Positions 7,495-15,961 are shown, counted from the first letter of the stretch. The stretch: 33,662 nt of DNA from Epilithonimonas bovis DSM 19482 (GCF_900108115.1 NZ_FTPU01000034.1:1-33662), one strand, 5' to 3'. Made by a program: numbers and translations. The notes: generated from the letters alone by a model not told the origin.

Positions 7495-8292
7495 TTATGA
7501 TTTGTTATTGATAAGGCTTAGCTGTACATCACTCCAGTTTTCGCCTGTTTTGATCCTGTGTATCTGCATATCAGAGACACCAAATCTCCTTGCCAGTCTT
7601 GCTGCAGGTTCGCCCTTTTTGAGTTTCCTTTTGATCAGAACTACCTCATTATAAGATAGTTTTGATACAGAAGTCGGGTCTTTTTTTGGTTTGGAGATCT
7701 TGTAGCTTATAAATTTTGGGCTTTCAAAACTTCTTTTGACAACCTCATCCTTTGTGGCCCAGCTTAAGTTTTCTGCGCGATTGTCTTTTTTGTCAAAATT
7801 TTTGTGAATTACAAATTTTTTATTTTCCGGATCATCATTGGTTATAAAAAGTTCTGCTACAGCTTTGTGAACCAAAAGATGGTAATACAAAGCTCTGCTT
7901 TTTAGGTCTTTTTTCCGTTGCCTGGATAATCTGCTGACGCAGGATTTGATTTCTGTGGCCAACTCTTCTATCCGTGCAACAGCTTTTTGCAAGTCCTTTC
8001 CGGCTGTGTTTTTTTTCCTGATAATTTTTTTGAGTTCACGGGCTTCAGCTCTCAGTTCAGAAATGTGCTCAGCCTGCTCGTCAAAGTTGGCTTTTACGCT
8101 TTCTGTTATCGGTTTGAACTGAGTGAAACTAATAATAGGATAACCTTCCCTTAGGCTGCCTTTTAAGATTTTGCCTTCGGGATTATTTTTTGTAAAAGAT
8201 TTTACTTCTCCGTATTTTGAAAAATAAAGCTGGTAAGTCTCATCAAAGCTTTCTCCGAATTGGTAGACTTTCCATTCTTCGCTGTTATTCAT
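7495..8292 (-). CDS. HNH/NUMOD-like protein with coiled coil and C-terminal HTH
   Basis: A 265-residue protein resembling the NUMOD4-HNH proteins of phages and Bacteroidota. The N-terminal part (about 5-60) has the WKVY...GEVKSF pattern. Residues 65-130 are a charged coiled coil not usual in the family. The HNH core follows: VHKAVAELFI (His142), then VIHKNFDKKDNRAENLSWAT (His163, Asn171/Asn175). Residues 215-255 form a helix-turn-helix (PAARLARRFGVSDMQIHRI) of the kind that gives homing nucleases their site preference. The core residues of an HNH nuclease are present, but the usual HIDGN loop is HKNFD, so activity is uncertain. It may be a domesticated homing endonuclease. A TAACTTTG box lies at 8375-8368. 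Confidence 0.65.
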   Translation of the reverse strand: MNNSEEWKVYQFGESFDETYQLYFSKYGEVKSFTKNNPEGKILKGSLREGYPIISFTQFKPITESVKANFDEQAEHISELRAEARELKKIIRKKNTAGKDLQKAVARIEELATEIKSCVSRLSRQRKKDLKSRALYYHLLVHKAVAELFITNDDPENKKFVIHKNFDKKDNRAENLSWATKDEVVKRSFESPKFISYKISKPKKDPTSVSKLSYNEVVLIKRKLKKGEPAARLARRFGVSDMQIHRIKTGENWSDVQLSLINNKS

Positions 8293-8484
8293 TAATATAG
8301 TTTTCGATCAAATTGATTTTACTTCAATTTATTAATCTGATATTTTCTCACAGGCATTAGTAGGCAGCAAAGTTAATGATTTATAAATAAAGTTTTTATT
8401 TAATTACCAGACTGTAATATACCTACTCCTGTCCTACGAATATTAATTTTTCGTTAAATGTGTCGATTTTATTTATGAATATAG

Positions 8485-8525
8485 TTTGACAATTTTGTCA
8501 AATCTGATAAAAAAATTTAAATTTG
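8485..8525 (+). promoter_or_regulatory. tetR promoter with palindromic operator
   Basis: The -33 TTG (8495-8497) and -7 TAAATTTG (8518-8525) are 20 bases apart, an excellent Bacteroidota promoter, with start predicted near 8531. TTTGACAATTTTGTCAAA (8485-8502) is a perfect palindrome with 8-base arms overlapping the -33 element, a natural TetR operator for autorepression. TGTCAAATCTGATAAAAAAA (8496-8515) is repeated with two changes at 8547-8566, across the tetR start codon. Confidence 0.7.
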
Positions 8526-8545
8526 CACAAAATTGTTTAACAAAA

Positions 8546-9139
8546 ATGTCAAATCCGACAAAAAAAGACCAAACTCAAGAATTGATCAAAGAGACGACGA
8601 AGAAATTATTCTTTGTACAAGGCCGTTTTGATGTTACTACGCAAGAGATTGCAGATGAGGCGGGTGTCAACAGAACACTGATTAATTATTACTTCAGGTC
8701 GAGAGACAATCTTATACAGATTGTTTCTGATGAGGCACACAAAGTAGAAAAAGAGAAGTCTGAAATCATTATGAACTCTGATCTTCCTTTCAAAGAAAAA
8801 ATTGCAAAATTTGTAGAAAGCAGTTTACAAACAAGCCTACAATATCCTTATCTGGAAACCTATATTGTATCGCAGCTCAACAAAGGTACATGTGCCAAAA
8901 AAGATATTGAGGAAGACGATGTCAAAAAACTCTATAAAGATATAGAGCAGGAGATGAGTCTTGGGAAAATTGAACAGATGGAGCCTTGCCAGTTTATATT
9001 TAATATGATTTCGCTGCTCGTTTTTCCCAGTGCAATGAGACCGCTTTTTATGGAGAATATGATGATTGATGATAAAGAGTTTGACCGTCTTATTTCTGAC
9101 AGAAAAGATATCATTATCAAAATGCTGTTTAAAAATTAA
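8546..9139 (+). CDS. TetR/AcrR-family repressor of the RND efflux operon
   Basis: 197 residues from the ATG at 8546. The N-terminal helix-turn-helix is clear: TTQEIADEAGVNRTLINYYF, about residues 31-50. The C-terminal ligand-binding bundle is variable, as expected. An upstream TTG at 8486 was rejected as a start because it lies inside the operator and before the -7 box. TetR repressors leave their operator when a drug or metabolite binds. The tolC-adaptor-RND genes begin about 190 bases downstream on the same strand, so this protein probably represses both itself and the pump, with readthrough or a second promoter serving the pump genes. The inducer is unknown. Confidence 0.88.
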   Translation: MSNPTKKDQTQELIKETTKKLFFVQGRFDVTTQEIADEAGVNRTLINYYFRSRDNLIQIVSDEAHKVEKEKSEIIMNSDLPFKEKIAKFVESSLQTSLQYPYLETYIVSQLNKGTCAKKDIEEDDVKKLYKDIEQEMSLGKIEQMEPCQFIFNMISLLVFPSAMRPLFMENMMIDDKEFDRLISDRKDIIIKMLFKN

Positions 9140-9205
9140 AAAGTGTTAAAGTATTTTAACTTAAGATACGTTCCTTATAACGATAAACGATTCTAGAAAT
9201 AATAA

Positions 9206-9283
9206 ATGATGAAATCGCCAAGGTTTGAAAACCAAAAACCGATGAAGATTAGGCGACTGCATCTGACCTTTGAAAAAAAATAA
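9206..9283 (+). CDS. Conserved leader ORF upstream of the tolC-RND genes (copy 1)
   Basis: A 25-codon ORF that begins ATGATG and ends TAA. Its C-terminal half reads QKPMKIRRLHLTFEKK, with an internal ATG at 9242 giving a 13-residue version. The same peptide core recurs in the leaders at 15603-15632, 15917-15961 and 25506-25538, with synonymous and conservative changes. TCGCC (9215-9219) can pair with GGCGA (9252-9256) across a 32-base loop. It may act as a leader peptide or as part of an RNA switch controlling the pump genes. A second small frame, MKINDLINYDL (9293-9328), overlaps the tolC start region. Expression is unproven. Confidence 0.45.
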   Translation: MMKSPRFENQKPMKIRRLHLTFEKK

Positions 9284-9332
9284 AATTAACATATGAAAAT
9301 TAACGACTTAATAAATTATGATCTATAACAAC

Positions 9333-10676
9333 ATGATAAAGTGGAAAAAACTGGCTCTGGGTGTTTTGACTGTTACGGGAACTCTGATGTATTCTCAGCA
9401 GACCATAACCCTAAAACAAGCCATAGAATATGCCTTGCAAAACAAAACGGATGCGCTGAAAGCTAAACTGGAAGTGACCAATGCAGATTACAAAATTGCA
9501 GAAGCTAAGGCCGGTGCCCTTCCAAAGATCAATGGAACAGCGAATCTGACTTATAATCCTATTTTGCAACAGAGTGCTCTAGATGTTGGAAAAGCTTTTG
9601 GCGGTCCAAGCAAAATTGAAATGGTTGCATTTGGACAACCTTGGATTGCAGGCGCAGGGGTTCAGTTGCAACAAGCTTTGTTTAATCAGCAGGTTTTTAT
9701 CGGACTGAAAGCTGCAAAATCTACCAAGGAGTTTTATCAACTGAATGCCGATCTTACGGACGAGCAGATCATTGAAAGAGTTTCCAACGCTTATTTCCAG
9801 GTTTTCACGGTTGAACAAAATCAGGAAACGCTCGAAAGCAGTTACACAAGCACGGAAAAAGTCAGAAATATTATTAAAAGTTTGTTTGACAACGGACTGG
9901 CAAAGAAAATCGATCTGGACAGAACTAATGTGAATCTTACCAATATCGAAACTAATATAAAACAGACCAAAAACGGAGTAGCTCAGGCAAAAAATGCACT
10001 TAAGTTTTATATGGGAATGCCAATTGAAAAAGATATACAGCTTGTAAAAGAGGATATGGAAATCACACCACATCTTCTTGAGAATACAATGAGTTCCGAT
10101 AACAGAACCGAAGTCAAAGTTTTGCTTAAAAATAAAGAACTCCTGGAGTATAATAAAAAAGCAACCGAGGCTGCTTATTATCCTACCGTTAATCTTACAG
10201 CGAATTATAACTGGCAGGGAATGGGTCCCAAGTTTCCACTCACAAATGGTACCTCTAACGGGGTTTATTGGTCCGATTATTCCGCAATTGGCTTAGGAAT
10301 CAATGTTCCTATTTTCAATGGATTTGCCACAAAGTCAAAAATTCAACAGGCGCAGATCGATCTGGATAAACTAAACCTAGATATTCAGGAAACCAAGCTT
10401 AGTTTAGATCTGGCTTATCAGAATGCCAAGTCACAAATAGAAAACAGCCTTAATACTTTAGAATATCAAAAGGCTAATGTAGCGCTCGCGGAAGATGTTC
10501 TTGCCAATACAAAAAGTAACTACCAATACGGGCTAGCAACACTGACAGATTTGCTTGATGCCGAAAACTCCTTGGTTCAGGCGAAGAATAATTATACCAA
10601 TGCCATTCTGGATTATAAAATTGCTGAGGTTCAGTATTACAAATCAAAAGGTGAACTTAAAACTTATTTAAAATAA
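9333..10676 (+). CDS. TolC-family outer membrane efflux protein
   Basis: About 447 residues from the ATG at 9333 (an alternative ATG at 9318 adds MIYNN). The N-terminus is a signal peptide (MIKWKKLALGVLTVTGTLMYSQ) cut before QTITLKQAIEYAL, the usual opening of outer membrane efflux proteins. Two repeats of the OEP fold follow, rich in Ala/Asn/Gln helices; the last is ANTKSNYQYGLATLTDLLDA, a typical repeat end. As a trimer it would form the outer-membrane and periplasmic channel of the pump encoded downstream. It is the first structural gene of the three-gene set, 72 bases before the adaptor gene. Confidence 0.92.
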   Translation: MIKWKKLALGVLTVTGTLMYSQQTITLKQAIEYALQNKTDALKAKLEVTNADYKIAEAKAGALPKINGTANLTYNPILQQSALDVGKAFGGPSKIEMVAFGQPWIAGAGVQLQQALFNQQVFIGLKAAKSTKEFYQLNADLTDEQIIERVSNAYFQVFTVEQNQETLESSYTSTEKVRNIIKSLFDNGLAKKIDLDRTNVNLTNIETNIKQTKNGVAQAKNALKFYMGMPIEKDIQLVKEDMEITPHLLENTMSSDNRTEVKVLLKNKELLEYNKKATEAAYYPTVNLTANYNWQGMGPKFPLTNGTSNGVYWSDYSAIGLGINVPIFNGFATKSKIQQAQIDLDKLNLDIQETKLSLDLAYQNAKSQIENSLNTLEYQKANVALAEDVLANTKSNYQYGLATLTDLLDAENSLVQAKNNYTNAILDYKIAEVQYYKSKGELKTYLK

Positions 10677-10748
10677 ACTATCAAAAATAACAGTTATAAA
10701 ATGAAATCTTTGATTCCATTTGACATTAAAAAAAAATAATTATTTCAA

Positions 10749-11810
10749 ATGAAAAAAACTTTAATATATATCATCGTAGCGGCTGTCCTAATTGGTTTAG
10801 CAGCTTGGAAAATTGCCGACAATAAGAAGAAGCAGGAAACTGAAGTAAAAGAAGTAGCAAAGCAGGTTGACAAAATTAATGTTAACGTGATTACCGCTTC
10901 TCGTGAAAATATCGATACAGATTATTCTGCAAACGGAACATTTATTCCAAAACAAGAGCTGCAGCAATCTTCAGAAATTTCCGGACGTATCGTAAATGTT
11001 TTGGTAAAAGAAGGTTCTAGAGTAGGAGCAGGTCAGGTTCTTGCAACCATCAAAAGAGATGCGATAGAGGTAGATGTTTCCCAGGCACAGAACAATTTGC
11101 AGAATGCTATTGCAGACAACCAGCGTTATGAAAACGCATATAAAACAGGTGGTGTTACAAAACAACAGCTTGATAATTCAAGATTACAACTGAAAAACGC
11201 TCAGGCTGCAGTGAGAGCACAAGGCGTAAGAGTAAATGATACCAGCGTAAGAGCAGGCATCAGCGGAACAATCAACAAAAAAATGGTTGAGCCGGGTGCT
11301 GTTGTGGCTCCGGGAACTGCATTATTTGAGATTGTTAATATCAATTCTCTTAAACTTTCTGTTCTCGTAGATGAGAGCCAGGTAGGAAGGATACAACTGG
11401 GCCAGGAAGTCAAAATTAATGTGAGTGTTTTGCCAGAGGATTCTTTTTCCGGCAGGATTACTTTTATTGCGCCAAAAAGTGATGCATCACTTAATTTCCC
11501 GGTTGAGGTAGAAGTTCAGAACAGAGGTAATCTAAAGGCCGGTATGTACGCCACAGCGGTTTTCAAAACCAATAATGGTGCAGCAACTCAAAATATGATG
11601 ACGGTTCCCGCAGAGGCCTTTGTAAACGGGGTAAGCTCCGGACAGCTTTTTATTGTACAAAATGGTGCGGCCAAATTAATCAAGGTCCAAACCGGTAAGG
11701 TGTATGGTGATAAAGTTCAGATTTTAGGAGGACTTAATGGCGGTGAGCAGGTGATCACAAGTGGACAGATCAATCTGGAGAATGGTTCAAAAATCAATAT
11801 CGTAAAGTAA
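10749..11810 (+). CDS. RND efflux periplasmic adaptor (membrane fusion protein)
   Basis: 353 residues with an N-terminal membrane anchor (residues 4-21). The biotinyl-lipoyl half-motifs flank a short alpha-hairpin: GRIVNVLVKEGSRVGAGQVLA before it and VRAGISGTINKKMVEPGAVV after it. A beta-barrel domain (VGRIQLGQEVKINVSVLP) and a membrane-proximal domain follow. Adaptors of this AcrA/MexA class join the inner-membrane RND pump to TolC. The hairpin is short, as in many Bacteroidota adaptors. The RND gene begins only 6 bases after the stop, so the genes are cotranscribed. Confidence 0.92.
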   Translation: MKKTLIYIIVAAVLIGLAAWKIADNKKKQETEVKEVAKQVDKINVNVITASRENIDTDYSANGTFIPKQELQQSSEISGRIVNVLVKEGSRVGAGQVLATIKRDAIEVDVSQAQNNLQNAIADNQRYENAYKTGGVTKQQLDNSRLQLKNAQAAVRAQGVRVNDTSVRAGISGTINKKMVEPGAVVAPGTALFEIVNINSLKLSVLVDESQVGRIQLGQEVKINVSVLPEDSFSGRITFIAPKSDASLNFPVEVEVQNRGNLKAGMYATAVFKTNNGAATQNMMTVPAEAFVNGVSSGQLFIVQNGAAKLIKVQTGKVYGDKVQILGGLNGGEQVITSGQINLENGSKINIVK

Positions 11811-11816
11811 GAGAAG

Positions 11817-14800
11817 ATGAAGTTAGCAGAAATATCCATTAAAAGACCTTCCCTGGTTATTGTATTATTTACAATATTGACGTTGGGAGGCCTGCTCAGT
11901 TACTCTATGATGGGGTATGAGCTAATACCGAAGTTTGAGACCAACATGGTCACCATTTCTACGGTATATCCCGGAGCGTCGCCAAGTGAAGTGGAAACTT
12001 CGGTTACCAGAAAAATTGAGGATGCTGTTGGTGCTTTGGAGAACGTAAAAAAAGTAGAATCATCATCTTACGAGAGTTTGTCTGTTATCATGATACAGCT
12101 GAACACGGGTGCTGATGTTAATTACGCTCTTAATGATGCCCAGCGTAAGGTGAATGCGATTCTGGCAGATCTGCCTGATGATGCCAAAGCACCGTCACTT
12201 AACAAGTTCTCTCTGGATGATCTACCGATTATGACCATGAGTATCTCCAGTGACAAGCTCAACAGCAAAGAACTATATGACCTTTTGGATAAAAAAGTAG
12301 AACCTATCTTTTCAAGGGTAAATGGTGTGGCTCAGGTAGACCTTGTTGGCGGCCAGGAAAGAGAAATCCAGGTCAATATAGATGAGAAAAAACTACAGGG
12401 TTACGGGCTGTCTATCGGTGATGTGCAGCAGGTTATCCTGTCATCTAACTTAGATTTCCCTACCGGGAGTTTAAAATCAAGAACAGACAAGTCTACCATC
12501 AGGCTTTCGGGTAAGTATAAATCAATTCAGGAGATGAACAATCTTGTGGTTTCTGATAAAAACGGAGCTCAGGTAAGGCTTTCTGATATTGCTACAGTTT
12601 TTGACACGCAGAAAGATGTAGAGAAGATTGCGAGATACAATCAGCTGCCTACCATCCTGATGCAGATTAAAAAACAATCGGATGCCAATGCGGTTACTGT
12701 ATCAGAAAGTGTTCAGAAAACCATGAATGAGGTGATGAAAAACTATGCAGCACAAGGCATCAAAGTTAAAATTGTTGATGACAGTACCAATTTTACCCTA
12801 GAAGCTGCGGATCACGTTATCTTTGACCTTTTTCTGGCGATTATATTAGTAGCGGTGGTGATGTTGTTGTTCTTACACAATATCCGTAATGCATTTATTG
12901 TAATGGTATCTATACCGGTTTCGTTGATTGCAACCTTTATTGGGATGTACCTGATGGGCTATACGCTTAACCTGATGAGTTTATTAGGATTATCTCTGGT
13001 TGTAGGTATTCTTGTGGATGACGCCATTGTAGTTTTGGAAAACGTTTACCGGCATATGGAGATGGGTAAAAGCAGAATCCGTGCGGCTTATGATGGTGCA
13101 TCAGAAATTGGGTTTACCGTTGCGGCTATTACGTTGGTAATCGTTGTAGTATTCTTACCAATTGCCATGAGCTCCGGACTTGTGTCTGATATCCTGGCGC
13201 AGTTCTGTGTGACGGTGGTTATCGCAACGCTGTTATCATTGCTGGCTTCATTCACAATCATTCCCTGGTTATCATCCAGATTTGGAAAATTGGTGCATCT
13301 TACAGGGAAAAATCCATTTGAGAAATTTATCCTTTGGTTTGAGAGACAGTTGGACAAATTCACGCATTGGATTACAGGTATCCTGGAGTGGTGTCTCAAA
13401 ACGACAGTGAGAAGAATAGCCACCGTGATTATCACTTTCCTTATTTTGATATCATCTTTTATGCTGGTGGCATTTGGATTTATCGGAGGTGAATTTTTCC
13501 CAAAATTAGACAGAGGCCAGTTCCTCGTACAAATAGAATTGCCTAAAAATGCTACGGTAGAGAAAACCAATCAGGTGACCCTTGCTGTAGAAAAGTATCT
13601 GAGACAAGATAAAGATGTGGTAGATCTTATTACAACCGTAGGGCAGCAATCCACAGGTTTTGGGGCTTCTCAGGCGACCGTTTACCAATCAGAGGTTCAG
13701 GTGATCCTTGTGGATAAAGCGGAGCGTGCAGAGAGTACAGACATTATTGCTGCTAAATTTAAAAGAGATCTTGAGGAGAAATTTACTGGTGTCGAGTTCA
13801 AAACAGCACCAATTGGTTTGATGGGAGCGGATAATGCACCAATCGAGATGGTGGTAACTGCACCTGACAATGAGACTGCAACCAAAGAAGCTACCAGAAT
13901 CTTACAATTACTCAAAAAAGTACCTGGCTCCGTAGATGCAGAATTATCTACCGATACCGGCAGCCCGGAAGTAAGGGTGAATATTGACCGGGATAAAATG
14001 GCAGCATTAGGCCTTAATCTTTCCAGTGTTGGGCAGACGATGCAAACAGCCTTCAATGGTAATACCGATGGTAAATACCGTGCCGGTGAATATGAGTATG
14101 ATATCAACATCCGTTTCGCAGACAACAACAGGCAATCTATTGATGATGTTAGAAACCTGATGTTTACCAACAGCAAAGGGCAGCAGATCAGACTTAGTCA
14201 GTTTGCCAATGTAGACATGAGTTCAGGGCCAAGTTTGCTGCAGCGCAGAGATAAAACACCATCTGTAAAAGTGCTTTCAAAAGTCGTTGGCCGCCCGGTT
14301 GGGGATGTCGCCAACGAATGGTCTGCCCAGTTTATGGATAACGAGAAAACCAAGCCTGCCGGTGTCAATTATATCTGGAGCGGTGATATGGAGAACCAGA
14401 CCGAAGGTTTTGGTACTCTGGGGATTGCCTTGATGGCAGCTATTATATTGGTTTACCTTGTAATGGTATCGCTGTATGACAGTTTTGTATATCCGTTTGT
14501 AGTATTGTTCTCAATCCCGTTGGCATTAATAGGTGTAATGGTGATCTTAGCACTGACAGGCAATTCATTGAATATCTTTACAATGTTGGGTATGATTATG
14601 TTGATTGGTTTGGTTGCGAAGAATGCGATTATGATTGTCGATTTTGCCAATATGAGAAAAGCAGCAGGAGCCAATACGCATGATGCGCTGATCCAGGCCA
14701 ACCATGCACGTCTTCGCCCGATCCTGATGACAACCATTGCAATGATCTTTGGTATGATCCCGATTGCGATAGCAAAAGGAGCAGGAGCGGAGATGAACAA

Positions 14801-15005
14801 CGGACTCGCTTGGGTAATTATCGGTGGTTTGACATCGTCATTATTCCTGACTTTGATTATCGTTCCGGTTGTATATTCATTATTTGACTCATTGCTTCGC
14901 AGAATGGGCAAACATAAAAAAGTGGATTATGAAGCTGAGATGAAAGCGGACTACGTACACAAAGAACTGAGTGAAGATGGCTTTACGCCAAAACATACAG
15001 ATTAA
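11817..15005 (+). CDS. RND-family multidrug efflux transporter, HAE1 type
   Basis: 1062 residues, the normal length for AcrB/MexB-type pumps, with twelve predicted membrane helices and two large periplasmic loops after TM1 and TM7. The proton-relay residues are present: Asp401-Asp402 in TM4 (GILVDDAIVVLEN) and Lys935 in TM10 (LVAKNAIMIVDF). It opens with the standard ISIKRPSLVIVLF start of the family. It should export drugs, detergents, bile acids or similar compounds from the inner membrane and periplasm, powered by protons. The substrate cannot be predicted. It is the last gene of the efflux set, followed by a strong terminator. Confidence 0.94.
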   Translation: MKLAEISIKRPSLVIVLFTILTLGGLLSYSMMGYELIPKFETNMVTISTVYPGASPSEVETSVTRKIEDAVGALENVKKVESSSYESLSVIMIQLNTGADVNYALNDAQRKVNAILADLPDDAKAPSLNKFSLDDLPIMTMSISSDKLNSKELYDLLDKKVEPIFSRVNGVAQVDLVGGQEREIQVNIDEKKLQGYGLSIGDVQQVILSSNLDFPTGSLKSRTDKSTIRLSGKYKSIQEMNNLVVSDKNGAQVRLSDIATVFDTQKDVEKIARYNQLPTILMQIKKQSDANAVTVSESVQKTMNEVMKNYAAQGIKVKIVDDSTNFTLEAADHVIFDLFLAIILVAVVMLLFLHNIRNAFIVMVSIPVSLIATFIGMYLMGYTLNLMSLLGLSLVVGILVDDAIVVLENVYRHMEMGKSRIRAAYDGASEIGFTVAAITLVIVVVFLPIAMSSGLVSDILAQFCVTVVIATLLSLLASFTIIPWLSSRFGKLVHLTGKNPFEKFILWFERQLDKFTHWITGILEWCLKTTVRRIATVIITFLILISSFMLVAFGFIGGEFFPKLDRGQFLVQIELPKNATVEKTNQVTLAVEKYLRQDKDVVDLITTVGQQSTGFGASQATVYQSEVQVILVDKAERAESTDIIAAKFKRDLEEKFTGVEFKTAPIGLMGADNAPIEMVVTAPDNETATKEATRILQLLKKVPGSVDAELSTDTGSPEVRVNIDRDKMAALGLNLSSVGQTMQTAFNGNTDGKYRAGEYEYDINIRFADNNRQSIDDVRNLMFTNSKGQQIRLSQFANVDMSSGPSLLQRRDKTPSVKVLSKVVGRPVGDVANEWSAQFMDNEKTKPAGVNYIWSGDMENQTEGFGTLGIALMAAIILVYLVMVSLYDSFVYPFVVLFSIPLALIGVMVILALTGNSLNIFTMLGMIMLIGLVAKNAIMIVDFANMRKAAGANTHDALIQANHARLRPILMTTIAMIFGMIPIAIAKGAGAEMNNGLAWVIIGGLTSSLFLTLIIVPVVYSLFDSLLRRMGKHKKVDYEAEMKADYVHKELSEDGFTPKHTD

Positions 15006-15032
15006 ACAATACTTATTAATAAGATTATGTAC

Positions 15033-15070
15033 AAAAAGTGCATCAATGAATTTTCATTGATGCACTTTTT
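15033..15070 (+). terminator. Strong terminator after the RND gene
   Basis: A perfect 18-bp stem (15033-15050 with 15053-15070) around a TT apex, starting with AAAAAGTG and ending in TTTTT. It is the strongest hairpin in the window. Confidence 0.88.
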
Positions 15071-15087
15071 CGTTAGTAATAAAACAA

Positions 15088-15117
15088 AAAAGCTTTCAGA
15101 ATAAACTGAAAGCTTTT
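15088..15117. terminator. Second hairpin, bidirectional, serving the J-KTSC gene
   Basis: AAAAGCTTTCAG and CTGAAAGCTTTT form a perfect 12-bp stem around a 6-base loop, just past the stop codon of the minus-strand gene. The A and T ends let it act in both directions. Confidence 0.8.
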
Positions 15118-15136
15118 GATATTAATATCTTAAAAG

Positions 15137-15583
15137 TTAATCCGCCATAGCTTCACCAGACTTTCTATAAATAAAATTTCCATAAATATGACGTCTGGCA
15201 AATCGGCTTGGCGAATCTGAATTTACCATTTTGATGTAAGTATTTCTGGGTACACCAATGTATTCAAACATTTTCCCATTCAGATGCTGGACTGTCAAAA
15301 TCGATTTTTCCAGATAAAAATCCTGGATGTTGGAGGTGGTAATGGTTTCGGTATATTCCTCTTTATACTTTTCCTGAGTTTCCTCGTGGATGCTTACCAA
15401 AAAATGATACGCTTCTATCACAGATTTGCTTTTTTCTTCCGCCTCCAGTTTTCCGGCCTCATCATTGATGAATTTGTCTGGATGCGTATCCTTCATTGCG
15501 TTTCTGTAAACGGTTTTCAAGTCCTTCAACGTAGCGGTTTTGTCTACCCCAAGCAGCTTTCTGTGTTCGCCTATTCTTTTCAT
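15137..15583 (-). CDS. J-domain protein with C-terminal KTSC domain
   Basis: 148 residues. The N-terminal J domain (about 1-68) has the DnaK-activating HPD at residues 34-36. The C-terminal KTSC domain (about 93-143) includes FEYIGVPRNTYIKMVNSDSP and GNFIYRK. KTSC domains occur alone or fused to J or RNA-processing domains; their function is unknown. The J part suggests that the protein brings DnaK to whatever the KTSC domain binds. The gene has a predicted 150-base leader from a TAATTTTG box at 15747-15740, and that leader holds copy 2 of the conserved leader peptide. It converges with the RND operon. Confidence 0.82.
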   Translation of the reverse strand: MKRIGEHRKLLGVDKTATLKDLKTVYRNAMKDTHPDKFINDEAGKLEAEEKSKSVIEAYHFLVSIHEETQEKYKEEYTETITTSNIQDFYLEKSILTVQHLNGKMFEYIGVPRNTYIKMVNSDSPSRFARRHIYGNFIYRKSGEAMAD

Positions 15584-15602
15584 ATTTAGGTTTTTTATTT
15601 TT

Positions 15603-15632
15603 TTAAGTCCTATGTAATCGCCTAATCTTCAT
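15603..15632 (-). CDS. Conserved leader mini-ORF upstream of the J-KTSC gene (copy 2)
   Basis: ATG to TAA gives MKIRRLHRT, 19 bases upstream of the J-KTSC start. The preceding codons in frame read VRQKP, matching the QKP before the core of copy 1. Twenty-four bases are identical to the leader at 9234-9257. Differences within the peptide include CTG to TTA (both Leu) and ACC to ACT (both Thr), which suggests selection on the protein. It lies inside the predicted 5' leader of the J-KTSC mRNA. Confidence 0.4.
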   Translation of the reverse strand: MKIRRLHRT

Positions 15633-15895
15633 CGGTTTTTGCCTCACCTTTTTGATCTTTTTAATCGGAACTCGATGTTGGATCAATTGTTTTTTTTAAC
15701 CAGGGCACTTTTATAAAACTAATTCTCTAATTCGGGGTGCAAAATTAGTTTAATTAATTTTAAAAAACATAACTTATTCATTATTAATTTATTTGACAGA
15801 CTGATCCGGTGATCCTCCGAAGTTTTAGCACCCGTGAATCTAGCCATGTTAAAAGAAAATCCTATCTTTGGGTATCAATTTTTACGACTATAAAA

Positions 15896-15961
15896 TCGCT
15901 ATGATTTGGAATCTAAAAACCAATGAAAATACAGCGATAACGTCTTACTATTAAAAAACAA
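15896..15961 (+). promoter_or_regulatory. Leader element upstream of the META lipoprotein gene (copy 3)
   Basis: TCGCT (15896-15900) pairs with AGCGA (15933-15937) across a 32-base loop, the same loop length as in copy 1 with a compensatory C-G to T-A change. In frame from 15917 the codons read KPMKIQR, stop, RLTIKKQ, which lines up residue by residue with KPMKIRRLHLTFEKK of copy 1. The stop arises from TTA to TAA, so only MKIQR could be made here. The other frame (15901-15954) could encode a 17-residue peptide. Confidence 0.45.

Noticed and set aside
8486-8545. TTG start extending the TetR protein by 20 residues
   Set aside because: The extension covers the operator and the -7 box, so it lies upstream of the predicted transcript start.
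15901-15954. 17-codon frame MIWNLKTNENTAITSYY as the real leader peptide of the META gene
   Set aside because: It is in a different frame from the conserved KPMKI core; the shared alignment with copies 1, 2 and 4 is in the other frame.
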